This document shows positions 31,035 through 42,905 of a stretch of 64,000 bases of DNA, in pieces (the first letter of the stretch is position 1; each line of letters begins with the position of its first letter). Under the pieces are notes generated by a model. That model was given only the letters and a program-made list of their open reading frames with translations. It was not told where the DNA came from and ran no database searches. The stretch lies in assembly GCA_028751875.1 (NCBI GenBank), contig CM054155.1, positions 51,081,562 to 51,145,561 on the forward strand, in the 5' to 3' direction. A program made the position numbers and the translations under genes. This DNA is from Rapana venosa. Its lineage: Eukaryota; Mollusca; Gastropoda; Neogastropoda; Muricidae.

Positions 31035-31330
31035 TGTGTTTACTTTTTCCCCAAAGAGCCGGATGAAAAAGAAAATGAGGCCCAGCACAACCAACTTCAG
31101 CATGGGAGAGAACAGTTCTAAGTCTTTCTTGGGGGGAAAAAGGCAGAAAAATGGACCAAGAAGGCAGAAAATAGACAAGGAGGTGGTGACAGGGAGAAAA
31201 GAAACAAAGCAGAAACAAAGACAGGGAGAAAAAAAACCAGCAGGAATGCCTAGCACAGAATTTCCAGAAGGTTGGGGATGCTGTTTATACTGACAGGTCC
31301 CTGGCATCCCAGCAGGAGAAGGCAGGACAA
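31035..31330 (+). repeat. Dispersed repeat F
   Basis: GGCCCAGCACAACCAACTTCAG, AATGGACCAAGAAGGCAGAA, GGAGGTGGTGACAGGGAG, CCTAGCACAGAATTTCCAGAAGG, ACTGACAGGTCCCTGGCATCCC. Best-preserved plus copy. Confidence 0.8.
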
Positions 31331-31349
31331 TGAACGGGAAAAGCTGGTA

Positions 31350-31665
31350 CCAATCAAGACAGAGATACTCAAGAAAGATATATTCAAGACAGAGATATTC
31401 AAGAAGAGATAATCCAAAAAAGAGATCATCAAGAAAGATATTCAAGACAGAGATAATCACGAAAGAGATAATCACGACAGAGATATTCAAGAAAGAGAAA
31501 ATCAAGAAGAGCTCAGATAATCAAGACAGAGATGATCAAGTAAAAGATTAAGAAAGATATAACACAAAAGAGCTGAGATAATCAAGAAAGATAATTAAGC
31601 CAGAGATCAAATAACCAAGAAAGAGATCAGATAATCAAGAAAAAGATAACCAAGAAAGATTTTTT
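31350..31665. repeat. GATAATCAAGAAAGA tandem repeat
   Basis: Purine-rich units AGAGATAATCAAGAAAGAGA with variants over ~300 bp. Confidence 0.85.
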
Positions 31666-31729
31666 TTTTTTAAACAGAAGCAAAGAGAACAATAAAAATG
31701 ATGACAGATTAGTTATATACAGAAGGGTA

Positions 31730-31854
31730 TATAGCCTAGTAGTTTGAGCGTTGTGCTCACAGTTTAATAGCCTGGGTTCGAGCCACCCCGAGACACCCGT
31801 TCAAAGGGATTTTTCCCTACGAGTTAAAATCAGTGCAGACTTTACCCTCCTTCG

Positions 31855-31885
<31 letters not shown>

Positions 31886-31975
31886 AGATCCTTTGGATGA
31901 TAATAATAATAATGTATGGAATTTATATAGCGTTTTGAATCTTGTAAAGCAACAAATCAAAGAGCTCAGATGACA
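31730..31975 (+). repeat. SINE A head followed by repeat G
   Basis: TATATAGCCTAGTAGTTTGAGC, CCTGGGTTCGAG, TCAGTGCAGACT...poly-C, then (ATA)n and TGTATGGAATTTATATAGCG, TTGTAAAGCAACAAATC. Confidence 0.7.
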
Positions 31976-32013
31976 TGATTTTTTTTTTTTTAATTGAGGA
32001 CAATGGAATAAGC

Positions 32014-33560
32014 TAGACATCAACTGTGAGCAACCAACCAGGGAGGAGATCAGGAAAGCCATCAAAATGCTGAGAAATGGCAAGGCAGCAGGACCAGACA
32101 ACATCCCAGCAGAAGCACTCAAGACAGACCTGGAGACCACGGTAGAGATGCTGTACCCTCTCTTTGGGAAGATTTGGGAAGAGGAGGAAGTACCATCAGA
32201 CTGGAAGGAGGGCTACCTCACCAAGCTACCCAATAAAGGAGACCCCAGCAACTGTGCCAGCTATAGAGGGTTAACGCTTCTGTCGGTGCCAGGAAAAGTC
32301 TTTAACAGGATCCTCCTCGGGAGAATGAAAAACGCAGTCGACCCTCTCCTCCGAGACCAGCAGGCCAGCTTCCGCCAGAACAGATCATGCATAGATCAGA
32401 TTGCCACCTTGCGCATCATCGTTGAGCAATCTTTAGAGTGGAACTCGTCTTTATGCATCAACTTTGTTGATTATGAGAAAGCATTCGACAGTGTGGACCG
32501 CAACACCCTCTGGAAATTGCTTCGCCACCATGGAGTGCCAACCAAACTGGTCAACTTGATCAAGAACTCCTACGAAAGAATGACCTCCCGGGTGGTCCAT
32601 GGAGGACAACTCACAAACAGCTTTGAGGTGAAGACCGGAGTCAGACAAGGCTGTCTCCTGTCACCTTTCCTCTTCCCCCTGGCGATCGATTGGACCATGA
32701 AGACATCAACAGCATACAAAAGAAATGGAATCCAGTGGACACTGTGGGACCAGCTGGATGATCTCGACTTTGCAGACGACCTGGCCCTGCTTTCCCACAG
32801 CCGCCAACAGATGCAGGACAAGACTACAGAACTAGCAGCCACCTCATTACAAGTTGGTCTCAAGATCCATGAAGGCAAAACCAAGATTCTCAAGATCAAC
32901 GCAGCGAGTGAGGACCCAGTCACACTAAATGGGAAGGAGCTGGAAGAAGTGGAGACATTCACGTACCTGGGTGGCATCATTAACATGCAGGGCGGCACAG
33001 ACGCAGACGTCAGAGCAAGAATTGGCAAGGCGAGGGCAGCGTACTTGCAGCTGAAGAACATCTGGAGCTCCAAGGTGGTGTCGACCCGCACAAAGATCAG
33101 GCTGTTCAACTCCAACGTCAAGTCAGTCCTACTGAATGGAGCAGAGACATGGAGGGCAACAAAGACCACCATCAAGAAAGTGCAGACTTTCATCAACAGC
33201 TGCCTGAGATGAATACTCCAGATCCACTGGCCCGATACCATCAGCAACGCAGACCTGTGGCAACGTACCAACCAGCTGCCAGCCGAGAATGAAATCTGGC
33301 GCAGGAGATGGGGATGGATCGGGCACACCCTGAGAAAGCCAGCCAGCAACATCACAAGGCAGGCACTATCATGGAACCCCCAGGAAAAACAAAAAAGAGG
33401 AAGGCCAAGAAACACCTGGTGACGTGACCTTGAGGCAGAAACAAAAAAGATGGGATATACCTGGAGACAGCTGGAGAGAACAGCCCAGGACAGAGGACTC
33501 TGGAGGACTGTTGTCGGCGGCCTATGCTCCAGGGGGAGTGATGGGCCTAAGTAAGTAAGT
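32014..33560 (+). mobile_element. 5'-truncated LINE, near-complete RT
   Basis: Inserted in a SINE with 12-bp duplication (32002-32013 and 33561-33572). It ends in a (TAAG)n 3' tail (33549-33560). It carries the longest RT in the window and is antisense to the host gene, between E8a and E8b. Confidence 0.92.
32025..33550 (+). pseudogene. Reverse transcriptase pseudogene
   Basis: Open from before 32067 to 33212: MLRNGKAAGPDNIPAEALK, VPSDWKEGYLTKLPNKGDPS, YRGLTLLSVPGKVFNRILLG, INFVDYEKAFDSVDRNTLWK, GVRQGCLLSPFLFPLAIDW, LDFADDLALLSHSRQQMQDK (catalytic FADD intact) and FTYLGGIINMQGGTDADV. A TGA interrupts [19 protein letters not shown] at 33210. A second TGA replaces Arg in GRPRNTW-RDLEAETKK (~33420). 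The endonuclease domain is lost by truncation. Confidence 0.92.
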
Positions 33561-33752
33561 AATGGAATAAGCACTCAGGTGCTTTTTTTTTTACATCCAG
33601 TCCCCGTGTGTATGCGGTTTTGTAAATTTTGTCATCTGTTCCCACCGGCACACAATGGCCTACTCTTTCGAAAAGCGGAACAGGATTTAACATGTGCGCA
33701 AGATGTTCTGCATGCGTTCGTACACGGGGCCTCGGTTTATAGTCTCATCGGA

Positions 33753-33935
33753 TGAGACTATAAACCGAAGCCCACAAAAAAAAGATCCTTTGGATGAGAC
33801 TATAAACCGAGGCCCCATGCGCAAATGCATGCAGAACATCTTGTGCACATGCTAAAACCCATTGTGCCTTATGGAAGAGTAGGCCATTTCATGCTGGTAG
33901 GACTAGATGACCATTTCTAATTTTAAAAAATAATT
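33753..33935 (+). repeat. SINE central block, head-to-head with preceding SINE
   Basis: GGATGAGACTATAAACCGAAG, repeated once more at 33788, GCATGCAGAACATCTTGTGC, GGAAGAGTAGGCCATTTC. It mirrors the minus-strand copy ending at 33752. Confidence 0.75.
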
Positions 33936-33959
33936 TTAAAGGCACACTGGAGTCGTGTT

Positions 33960-34205
33960 TAGACATCAAAGTCAGAATGTGGCTACTTTCATAGCCCACT
34001 GAATGCTGACATGAACATGCATATGTGATCTACTCGAAGGGCATTAAGGCACTGGAAGGCCTGCACTTGAAGTTGACCTGGGAGATCGTAAAAATCTCCA
34101 CCCTAAATTCACCATATGCTGCTGACATTGGAACCCACAGACTTCATGGACCCATGGGATCGAAGTTGAACAGTCTTAACCACTCAGCTGTACCGTCCAT
34201 AGTTT
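33960..34205 (-). repeat. SINE, family C
   Basis: AAGGCACTGG..GGCCTGCACTTGAAGTTGACC, GGAGATCGTAAAAATC, GGAACCCACAGACTTCATGG, TTAACCACTCAGCTGTACCGTCC: a head-containing copy. Confidence 0.8.
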
Positions 34206-34468
34206 CAGAGTTTTAAATCACATAACCCAGCTGCATTTTTCACATGAACAGTACTCGCTTTGCCAAGACGAACATGTGTTTCATGTTTCATAATTTCTCT
34301 AACTCATCTCTCGACACAATAGTAATATGACTTGTCAGATTACTCTTGGTATATGGCCCACAAATTTTGAACTTTTTTTTTATCATCTTATTACTACAGT
34401 TTTGTTTTCAAAGTACACCACAGGATCTTTGATCATAATCTCTTTTTTTGGGGGCGGGGGGGGGGGGG
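34206..34468. other. Intronic stretch, nothing recognised
   Basis: AT-rich; ends in a poly-G run at 34450. Confidence 0.4.
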
Positions 34469-34469
34469 A

Positions 34470-34865
34470 GGGGACAGCCTAGTGATTAGAACATCCAGCT
34501 CGTGATCGGATGGCCTGGGATCAAATCACTACCAGGGTTCATGGGCATTTTTCCCCTGGAGTTAACCTCAGTACTGACTTCACTCCCTCGCAAGTCCCAT
34601 TGGATGAGACTGTGAACCAGGGTCACACACAAAAATCTTATGCACACGTTACCTGTTCCGCTTTTCACAAGAGTAAGCCACTGCGCGCCAGTAGGAATGG
34701 ATGGCAATTTTTTTTAAAACACATGTACATTGGTGAATTGTGTTTAGACATCATCCCGGAGGTCGGAATAGGGCTGCCTTCATGGTGTGCAAAATGGTCG
34801 CTTACGCAAAATCTTGCCATTGATAAACCTCAGAGCTCTAGCCAAAGAACAAAAAAAGAAAAATC
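34470..34865 (+). repeat. Hybrid SINE: head A, central block, tail C
   Basis: GGGACAGCCTAGTGATTAGAAC, GGGATCAAATC, TTTTTCCCCTGGAGTTAACCTCAG, TGGATGAGACTGTGAACC, GCTTTTCACAAGAGTAAGCC, TGTGTTTAGACATCATCCC, then the C tail ending AACCTCAGAGCTCTAGCC. Confidence 0.8.
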
Positions 34866-35109
34866 ATAATTTCATCTGAAAGACTTTTTTTCTTAAATGA
34901 ACATTCAGCAGTTATGCTAATTTTTTTAATGAAAAATCTTCTCAAATGGATGCATCAGTAGAGTAACCCCCCCCCCCCCCCCCCAAAAAAAAAAAGATCA
35001 CATCACTAATGAGAAAGTAAAAACAGAATTAAAAACGCCATTGCACCATATGAAGAGCTCCTGACTTCAGTGTTAAAAACAAAAACTAAAGTGCTATGGG
35101 CTCGTCACA

Positions 35110-35712
35110 CAAACATCTGGACTGGCCAGGACTGTTCCTACTTTATGTTGCAGGTTCATATTTACCACACACAGAGCTAAATCATCAATATTGCCGGTTC
35201 ATATTTACCACAGCCGAGACTGTTCCTATTTACCACACACATAGCTAAATCATCAATGTTGCAGGTTCATATTTACCACACACATAGCTAAATCATCAAT
35301 GTTGCAGGTTCCTATTTACCACACACAGAGCTAAATCATCAATGTTGCAGGGTCATAGCACAGCCGAGACTGTTCCTATTTACCACAGCCAAGACTGTTC
35401 CTATTTACCACACACAGAGCTAAATCATCAATGGTGCAGGTTCCTATTTACCACACACAGAGCTAAATCATCAATGTTGCAGGTTCCTATTTACCACACA
35501 CAGAGCTAAATCACCAATGTTGCAGGTTCCTATTTACCACACACAGAGCTAAATCATCAATGTTGCAGGTTCATATTTACCACACACAGAGCTAAATCAC
35601 CAATGTTGCAGGTTCCTATTTACCACACACAGAGCTAAATCATCAATGTTGCAGGTTCCTATTTACCACACACAGAGCTAAATCATCAATGTTGCAGGTT
35701 CCTAATTACTAC
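35110..35712. repeat. ~47-bp minisatellite (outer unit)
   Basis: About ten units of GCAGGTTCCTATTTACCACA, CACAGAGCTAAATCATCAATGTT. Some units carry an extra ACAGCCGAGACTGTTCCTATTTACC segment, which appears ancestral to the inner array that follows. Confidence 0.92.
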
Positions 35713-38700
35713 AGCTGAGATTGTTCCTATTTACCACAGCTGAGATTGTTCATGAATATTTACTACAGCTGAGATTGTTCATGAATATTTACTACAGCTG
35801 AGATTGTTCATGAATATTTACTACAGCTGAGATTGTTCATGAATGTTTACTACAGCTGAGATTGTTCATGAATATTTACTACAGCCGAGATTGTTCATGA
35901 ATATTTACTACAGCCGAGATTGTTCATGAATATTTACTACAGCCGAGATTGTTCATGAATTTTTACTACAGCTGAGATTGTTCATGAATATTTACTACAG
36001 CTGAAATTGTTCATGAATTTTTACTACAGCTGAGATTGTTCATGAATATTTAGTACAGCTGAGATTGTTCATGAATATTTACTACAGCTAAGATTGCTCA
36101 TGAATTTTTTTTTTTACTACAGTTGAGATTGTTCATGAATATTTACTGCAGCTGAGATTGTTCATGAATATTTACTACAGCTGAGATTGTTCATGAATAT
36201 TTACTACAATTGAGGTGGTTCATGAATATTTACTACAGCTGAGATTGTTCATGAATATTTACTACAGCTGAGATCATTCATGAATTTTTTTTTTTTTTTT
36301 TTTTTTTTACTACAGCTGAGATTGTTCATGAATATTTACTACAGCTGAGATTGTTCATGAATATTTACTACAATTGAGGTGGTTCATGAATATTTACTAC
36401 AGCTGAGATTGTTCATGAATATTTACTACAGCTGAGATTGTTCATGAATATTTACTGCAGCCAAGATTGTCCATGAATTTTTACTACAGCTGAGATTGTT
36501 CGTGAATATTTACTACAGCTGAGATTGTTCATGAATATTGACTACAGCTGAGATTGTTCATGAATATTGACTACAGCTGAGATTGTTCATGAATGTTTAC
36601 TGCAGCTGAGATTGTTCATGAATATTTACTACAGCTGAGATTGCTCCTATTTACTACAGCTGAGATTGTTCATATTTACTACAGCTGAGGTTGTTCATAT
36701 TTACTACAGCTGAGATTGTTCATGAATGTTTACTACAGCTGAGATTGTTCATATTTACTACAGCTGAGATTGTCCATGAATATTGACTACAGCTGAGATT
36801 GCTCATGAATATTGACTACAGCTGAGATTGCTCATGAATATTGACTACAGCTGAGATTGTTCATGAATATTTACTACAGCTGAGATTGTTCATGAATGTT
36901 TACTACAGCTGAGATTGTTCATGAATATTTACTACAGCTGAGATTGTTCATGAATATTTACTACAGCTGAGATTGTTCATGAATATTTACTACAGCTGAG
37001 ATTGTTCATGAATATTGACTACAGCTGAGATTGCTCCTATTTACTACAGCTGATATTGTTCATATTTACTACAGCTGAGATTGTTCATGAATATTTACTA
37101 CAGCTGAGATTGTTCATATTGACTACAGCTGAGATTGTTCATATTGACTACAGCTGAGATTGTTCATGAATGTTTACTACAGCTGAGATTGTTCGTGAAT
37201 GTTTACTACAGCTGAGATTGTTCATGAATGTTTACTACAGCTGAGATTGTTCATATTTACTACGGCTGAGGTTGTTCATGAATATTTACTACAGCTGAGA
37301 TTGCTCCTATTTACTACAGCTGAGATTGTTCATATTTACTACAGCTGAGATTGTTCATATTTACTACAGCTGAGATTTTTCATGAATGTTTACTACAGCT
37401 GAGATTGTTCATATTTACTACAGCTGAGATTGTTCATGAATATTTACTACAGCTGAGATTGCTCATGAATATTGACTACAGCTGAGATTGCTCATGAATA
37501 TTGACTACAGCTGAGATTGCTCATGAATATTGACTACAGCTGAGATTGCTCATGAATATTGACTACAGCTGAGATTGTTCATGAATATTTACTACAGCTG
37601 AGATTGTTCATGAATGTTTACTACAGGCGAGATTGTTCATGAATATTTACTACAGGCGAGATTGTTCATGAATATTTACTACAGCTGAGATTGTTCATGA
37701 ATATTGACTACAGCTGAGATTGTTCATGAATATTGACTACAGCTGAGATTGCTCCTATTTACTACAGCTGATATTGTTCATATTTACTACAGCTGAGATT
37801 GTTCATGAATATTGACTACAGCTGAGATTGCTCATGAATATTTACTACAGCTGAGATTGTTCATATTTACTACAGCTGAGATTGTTCATGAATGTTTACT
37901 ACAGCTGAGATTGTTCATGAATGTTTACTACAGCTGAGGTTGTTCATGAATATTTACTACAGCTGAGGTTGTTCATGAATATTTACTACAGCTGAGATTG
38001 TTCATATTTACTACAGCTGAGATTGTTCATGAATGTTTACTACAGTTGAGATTGTTCATGAATATTTACTACAGCTGAGATTGTTCCTATTTACTACAGC
38101 TGAGATTGTTCATGAATGTTTACTACAGTTGAGATTGTTCATGAATATTTACTACAGCTGAGATTGTTCCTATTTACTACAGCTGAGATTGCTCCTATTT
38201 ACTACAGCTGAGATTGCTCCTATTTACTACAGCTGAGATTGTTCATATTTACTACAGCTGAGATTGTTCATGAATGTTTACTACAGCTGAGATTGTTCAT
38301 GAATATTTACTACAGCTGAGATTGTTCCTATTTACTACAGCTGAGATTGCTCCTATTTACTACAGCCGAGATTGTTCATGAATATTTACTACAGCTGAGA
38401 TTGTTCATATTTACTACAGCTGAGATTGTTCATGAATGTTTACTACAGCTGAGATTGTTCATGAATATTTACTACAGCTGAGATTGATCACGAATATTTA
38501 CTACAGCTGAGATTGTCCATGAATATTGACTACAGCTGAGATTGTTCATGAATGTTTACTACAGCTGAGATTGCTCATGAATATTTACTACAGCTGAGAT
38601 TGTTCATGAATATTTACTACAGCTGAGATTGTTCATGTATATTTACTGCAGCTGAGATTGCTCATGAATATTTACTGCAGCTGAGATTGTTCATGAATAT

Positions 38701-39055
38701 TTACTGTAGCTGAGATTGTTCATGAATATTTACTACAGCTGAGATTGTTCATGAATATTTACTACAGCTGAGATTGTTCATATTGACTACAGCTGAGATT
38801 GTTCATGAATATTTACTACAGCTGAGATTGTTCATATTGACTACAGCTGAGATTGTTCATGAATATTTACTACGGCTGAGATTGTTCATATTGACTACAG
38901 CTGAGATTGTTCATGAATATTTACTACGGCTGAGATTGTTCATATTGACTACAGCTGAGATTGTTCATGAATATTTACTACGGCTGAGATTGTTCATGAA
39001 TATTTACTACGGCTGAGATTGTTCATATTGACTAGAGCTGAGACTGTTCATATCT
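35713..39055. repeat. 3.3-kb minisatellite (inner unit, ~30 bp)
   Basis: More than 100 units of CTACAGCTGAGATTGTTCATGAATATTTA in two length classes: full 30-bp units and shorter units lacking GAA(T) (TTCATATTTACTACAG). Every canonical unit carries the palindrome CAGCTG. Point variants (CCGAG, GCTCC, TTGACT) are clustered, showing local homogenisation. It lies in the intron between E8a and E8b. Confidence 0.97.
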
Positions 39056-39336
39056 TACCACACATAATTAAATCATGGTTGATGCAGCTGAGATGGTTCA
39101 TAAGTTCACATTTGCAACGCATAAGTTCACATTTTCAACACAAAGGTCCATATTTACAACACATAAGTTCATATTTACAACACAACACATAAGTTCATAT
39201 CTACCACACAGTGACCTAAATCACAAATGCTGCAGGTTAGACACTTCATAACTACCACAGGTTAGATGGCTTTACGTTTATATGTACCACACACGGAGCT
39301 AAATCATGGAAGTTGCAGGTGAGATGGTTCAATATC

Positions 39337-39382
<46 letters not shown>

Positions 39383-39420
39383 CGCTACTATATGTTGCAA
39401 GTGAGACGGCGGTTTACAAG
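39056..39420. repeat. Degenerate flank of the minisatellite plus (CA)n
   Basis: TACCACACA..TAAATCATGG.TGATGCAG, GTTCACATTTGCAACGCATAA-type units and GGAGCTAAATCATGGAAGTTGCAGGTGAGATGG resemble the outer unit of 35110-35712. The inner array is therefore bracketed on both sides by the older unit. Confidence 0.7.
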
Positions 39421-39654
39421 ATCAACCATAAACTAAACAGTGTTGACAACACTGCTATCCCAGATGTCTTCCAACAACATGAAAAGCAGTGTCCCCATCA
39501 ATTCAACAGCACTTGTCTAAGATACACTGAACACAGTCACATACACGGTATCCCCATCTGCAGCGCTCAGTTCTGGAACACTGTACAATGCCACGCACTG
39601 GAGAAGATGCAGTATTGCACACACCTCCTGGTAAGGGAGCGCACAGAGAGACAG

Positions 39655-39733
39655 ACAGACAGCAGACAGACAGACAGAAAGAGAGAGAGACAGACAGACA
39701 CAGACAGACAGACAGGCAGACAGAGACAGACAA

Positions 39734-39816
<83 letters not shown>

Positions 39817-39830
39817 AAGATATAGAAAGA
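39655..39830. repeat. (CAGA)n and (GA)n microsatellite
   Basis: GACAGACAGACA then a long pure GA run. Confidence 0.95.
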
Positions 39831-39979
39831 ATGAATGAAGGGATGTATGATTGATTGATCGATTGATCTTTCATTTTTCCAGGGTTACTGGTAAAGTATT
39901 AACTTTTATTTCATCCAGCCCTTGCCCGGAGAAGGGACTATTGTTAATAATCACAAGAGAGAGAGACAGACAGACAGAC

Positions 39980-40870
39980 AACAGATAGTGTTCAGACTTT
40001 TAATGTACATCAGCCACAATATAAAAGAATGGTTGGCATATGGAGTAGGTATAATCATGACTGTTACAAATGTGATGGTGTGGTAAGTAGATTACCTCCC
40101 ATGCGATCAGAGCGACGTTTTACTATTTTGGGACACACCTGCAAATTGTGCAGTGCTCTGTTTCCTTGGGTGGTGGTTGAAAACTGCCTGTGGCATACAC
40201 TTTGCCTTCATGGTAATATGTAGTATTTATGCAGCCTCTTTCTTAGAGGCCACATCCTCCCTGGTCATACTGTGCTGCTGTTGCCAAAAAGTGTTGACAG
40301 TAATATGTTTGTGATACAGAGTGGAGATATTTGATCTGCCATGACTCTATACAACTTCTTAGCAACAGAGTCATGGCAGATCAAATACCTCCACTCTGTA
40401 TCACAAACATATTACTGTCAACATACAGAGGAGATAATATACCATGACAATCATGTAAACAAGAGAGAGAGAGATATGAAGTCAGACTTTTACTGTACAT
40501 CGGCCTTAGGCCACAATACAAAAGAATGGTGGGCATATGGAGTACGCATATGGTGTAATGGTTACAAATAATGTATTACTACAATCATATAAACAAGAGC
40601 AAGCAAGAGAGAGGGAGAGTTCAGACTGTTACTGTACACCTGCCTATGGCCAATATACAAGAGAAGAATAATGGGCATATGACATTAGTGTAATGAGCAC
40701 ATTACTGTCAACATAGAGGAAATGAAGTACCACAACGATCATGTAAAACACTAGATGAAGAGAGAAGGGGAAATGAAGTACCACAACCATCATGTAAAAC
40801 ACTAGATGAAGAGAGAAGGGGAGAGGGAGCGCACACGAGAGAGAGAGAGTGAATGCAGATGTGTAAGTTT
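39980..40870. repeat. Set of diverged ~80-200-bp repeats
   Basis: GTTCAGACTTTTAATGTACATC, AGCCACAATATAAAAGAATGG, TGGGCATATGGAGTA recurs at about 39990, 40480 and 40618. GGAAATGAAGTACCACAACC, ATCATGTAAAACACTAGATG is tandemly doubled at 40716-40820. Confidence 0.75.
40294..40421. repeat. 55-bp near-perfect inverted repeat (hairpin)
   Basis: Left arm 40294-40348 (begins TTGACAGTAATATGTTTGTG) and right arm 40367-40421 (ends CACAAACATATTACTGTCAA). They pair with one mismatch, around an 18-nt loop. Confidence 0.96.
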
Positions 40871-41007
40871 TATTCATTATAGGCCTTGGCCTATCATGAA
40901 GGGGTTGTGTGTGTATATAATCAACATTCCAAAAGATGTTGCATAGGAAACCTTACTTAATGAACAGAGTAAAAGAGAGACAGATACAGAGAGACACACA
41001 CACAGCT

Positions 41008-41105
41008 AGAGACAGACAGAGTTCTTGAACAAGTAATACTTATGAAGCATCTGCGCTAGAGACAGACAGAGTTCTTGAACAAGTAATACTTATGAAGCAT
41101 CTGCA
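41008..41105. repeat. Direct duplication of ~47 bp
   Basis: GAGACAGACAGAGTTCTTGA, ACAAGTAATACTTATGAAGC, ATCTGC occurs twice in tandem. Confidence 0.95.
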
Positions 41106-41279
41106 ATTCAAACAGTCCCTGCCAATGAAAATACTAAGGGGAAAAAACACCACCTGCCATCCCAAACCCATTGTGGTCATTCCCCCAGAACCCTGTTTGT
41201 AGTCAGGGACGTGAAATCACAACAGCCATGTCCCAACAGAATATCACAATTTGCTCAAAATCTTTTTTGGTTTTTAAAA

Positions 41280-41395
41280 ACCTCTGCATCCCTGAAGTCG
41301 GAATGTGGCTACCTTCATCGGTGAGTAAAAACAGTCGTGTATGCAAAATCTCATCATTGGTGAACCTCAAGAACCCTTAGCTGAAGAACAAGAAA
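41280..41395 (+). repeat. Shared SINE tail (C type)
   Basis: CATCCCTGAAGTCGGAATGTGG, AAAACAGTCGTGTATGC, CATCATTGGTGAACCTC, CTTAGCTGAAGAAC. Confidence 0.75.
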
Positions 41396-41645
41396 AAACA
41401 AACAAAACTCAACAAAAAACAAACAAAACTCAACATAAAACAAACAAAAAACAAACAAAACTCAACATAAAACAAACATAAAACAAACAAAAAGTTAAAA
41501 TCTGCCACAATTTTACTTTCGGGGGTGTGAATTTTTTCTCTCTCCTGTAACAGACAAACATAAAACAAAACAAACAAAAAGTTAAAATCTGCTACAATTT
41601 TACTTTCAGGGGTGTGAATTTTTTTCTCTCTCCTGTAACAGAAAT
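41395..41645. repeat. AAACA-rich DNA with an ~88-bp tandem duplication
   Basis: AAAGTTAAAATCTGCCACAA, TTTTACTTTCGGGGGTGTGA, TTTTTTCTCTCTCCTGTAACAG is present twice (41490 and 41578). Confidence 0.9.
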
Positions 41646-41904
41646 TTAGCGCGGTTAATTCATAGACTGACACTCAATTCGTGGAAAACTAAGTTTACAA
41701 AGAGTCATGGTATATATATAATGTTCTATTTCAATTTCTATTCATCACCTATTTTTGGAGTGTCCCATGCTATTCTCTGAATGTCGGAAAACTAACATGG
41801 ACTCTTCTAGCACAAGATTCAGTAATGTCAGACATTTTGTGTAACAAGAGACATTAATTTTGTAGAGTTGATAATAGTTTAACATCCCCAGTTGGTATGC
41901 TACT

Positions 41905-42145
41905 GTGTAGTGTGTGTGTGTAGTGTATCTGTGTGTGTGTCTGTGTGTGAATTGTGTGTGTGTAGTGTGTGCATGTGTGTGTAGTGTGTGCATGTGTGTG
42001 TAGTGTGAGTGTCTGTGTGTGTGTAATGTGGGTGTGCGATGTGTGTGTGCATGTGCGTAGTGTGTGTAGTGCATGTGTAGTGTGTGTGTGTAGTGTGCAT
42101 GTCTGTGTGTGTGTGCATGCTTGCTTGTGTGTGTTGTTGGGGGGG
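41905..42145. repeat. (TG)n-rich microsatellite
   Basis: TGTGTGTAG and TGCATGTGTG repeats ending in poly-G; the open frames on both strands are artefacts. Confidence 0.95.
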
Positions 42146-42294
42146 GGGGGCAAGATGGAGGGTAGGGCTAGGTGCTAAGGTTATCTAAAACCACATGTGC
42201 AATCAGACATTAAATAAGAGGATCATTCATTCATTCCCAACAGCATAAGTTTGACTTGTCTTAATGGAGTGTTTTTTTGTTTTGTTTTGGTTTT

Positions 42295-42905
42295 GTTTTG
42301 GTTCGATCCTCGGCTACAGCTCTCGAGGTTCACCAGTGGTGAAATTTCTGTGTATGCGACCGTTCTGTGCCCACCATTAAGGTAGCCGCATTCTGACTTC
42401 AAGGATACAGTTGGGAATTGGACCTACCACTTTTGCCAGGGCAGTCATGAGGTATCTTCCTGCTCTTTCAAAGTTTTAACAGCCAGTGGGTTCCTTTGAA
42501 ATGCCCATGTCTCCAAGTGCACGGGTCTGACTGGTTTAGCATCTCCTTCAAAAGACTTGACATTCAGTTCGATTTTCCCGTCAAACTGGGAAGAAAGGGC
42601 AAGGCCGGGAATGGAACCCAGAACCTCATAATTTACTTGTTAAACAGGTGACTGCTTAAACCGTCCTGCCACCTTCCTTTTAAATTTTGTCTTAAAGGTA
42701 TGGTACTTTCTTGAGTCAAATGATGTATTCCCATCACCTGATGTATTCCCATCACACTACCTTACTTCAATAAAGAAATAGAAGGAAGGTGGCAGGATGG
42801 TTCATACATTCACCTGCCCAACAAGTAAACCCTGAGGTTCTGGGTTCAATTCCCTTTCTTCCCAGTTTCCAAACTGAACATCATATCTTTCGAAGGAGAG
42901 ACTCT
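42295..42905. repeat. SINE tail C and an inverted pair of B heads
   Basis: Tail C minus at 42305-42410. Head B minus at 42548-42690 (..GACATTCAGTTCGATTTTCC.., GGAACCCAGAACCTC, CCTGCCACCTTCC). Head B plus at 42782-42905 (GGAAGGTGGCAGGATGG, GGTTCTGGGTTCAATTCCC). The two heads could form a stem of ~110 bp around a ~90-bp loop. Confidence 0.75.

Larger units (their letters stand above)
31978..33760 (-). repeat. SINE A split by a LINE
   Basis: TTGAGGACAATGGAATAAGC (to 32013) resumes at 33561 with AATGGAATAAGCACTCAGGTGC and runs through CATCCAGTCCCCGTGTGTAT to GGCCTCGGTTTATAGTCTCATC. AATGGAATAAGC (12 bp) is duplicated at both ends. Confidence 0.85.

Noticed and set aside
35713..39055. CRISPR-like regular repeats
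   Set aside because: Units are contiguous without unique spacers and the genome is eukaryotic; it is a minisatellite.
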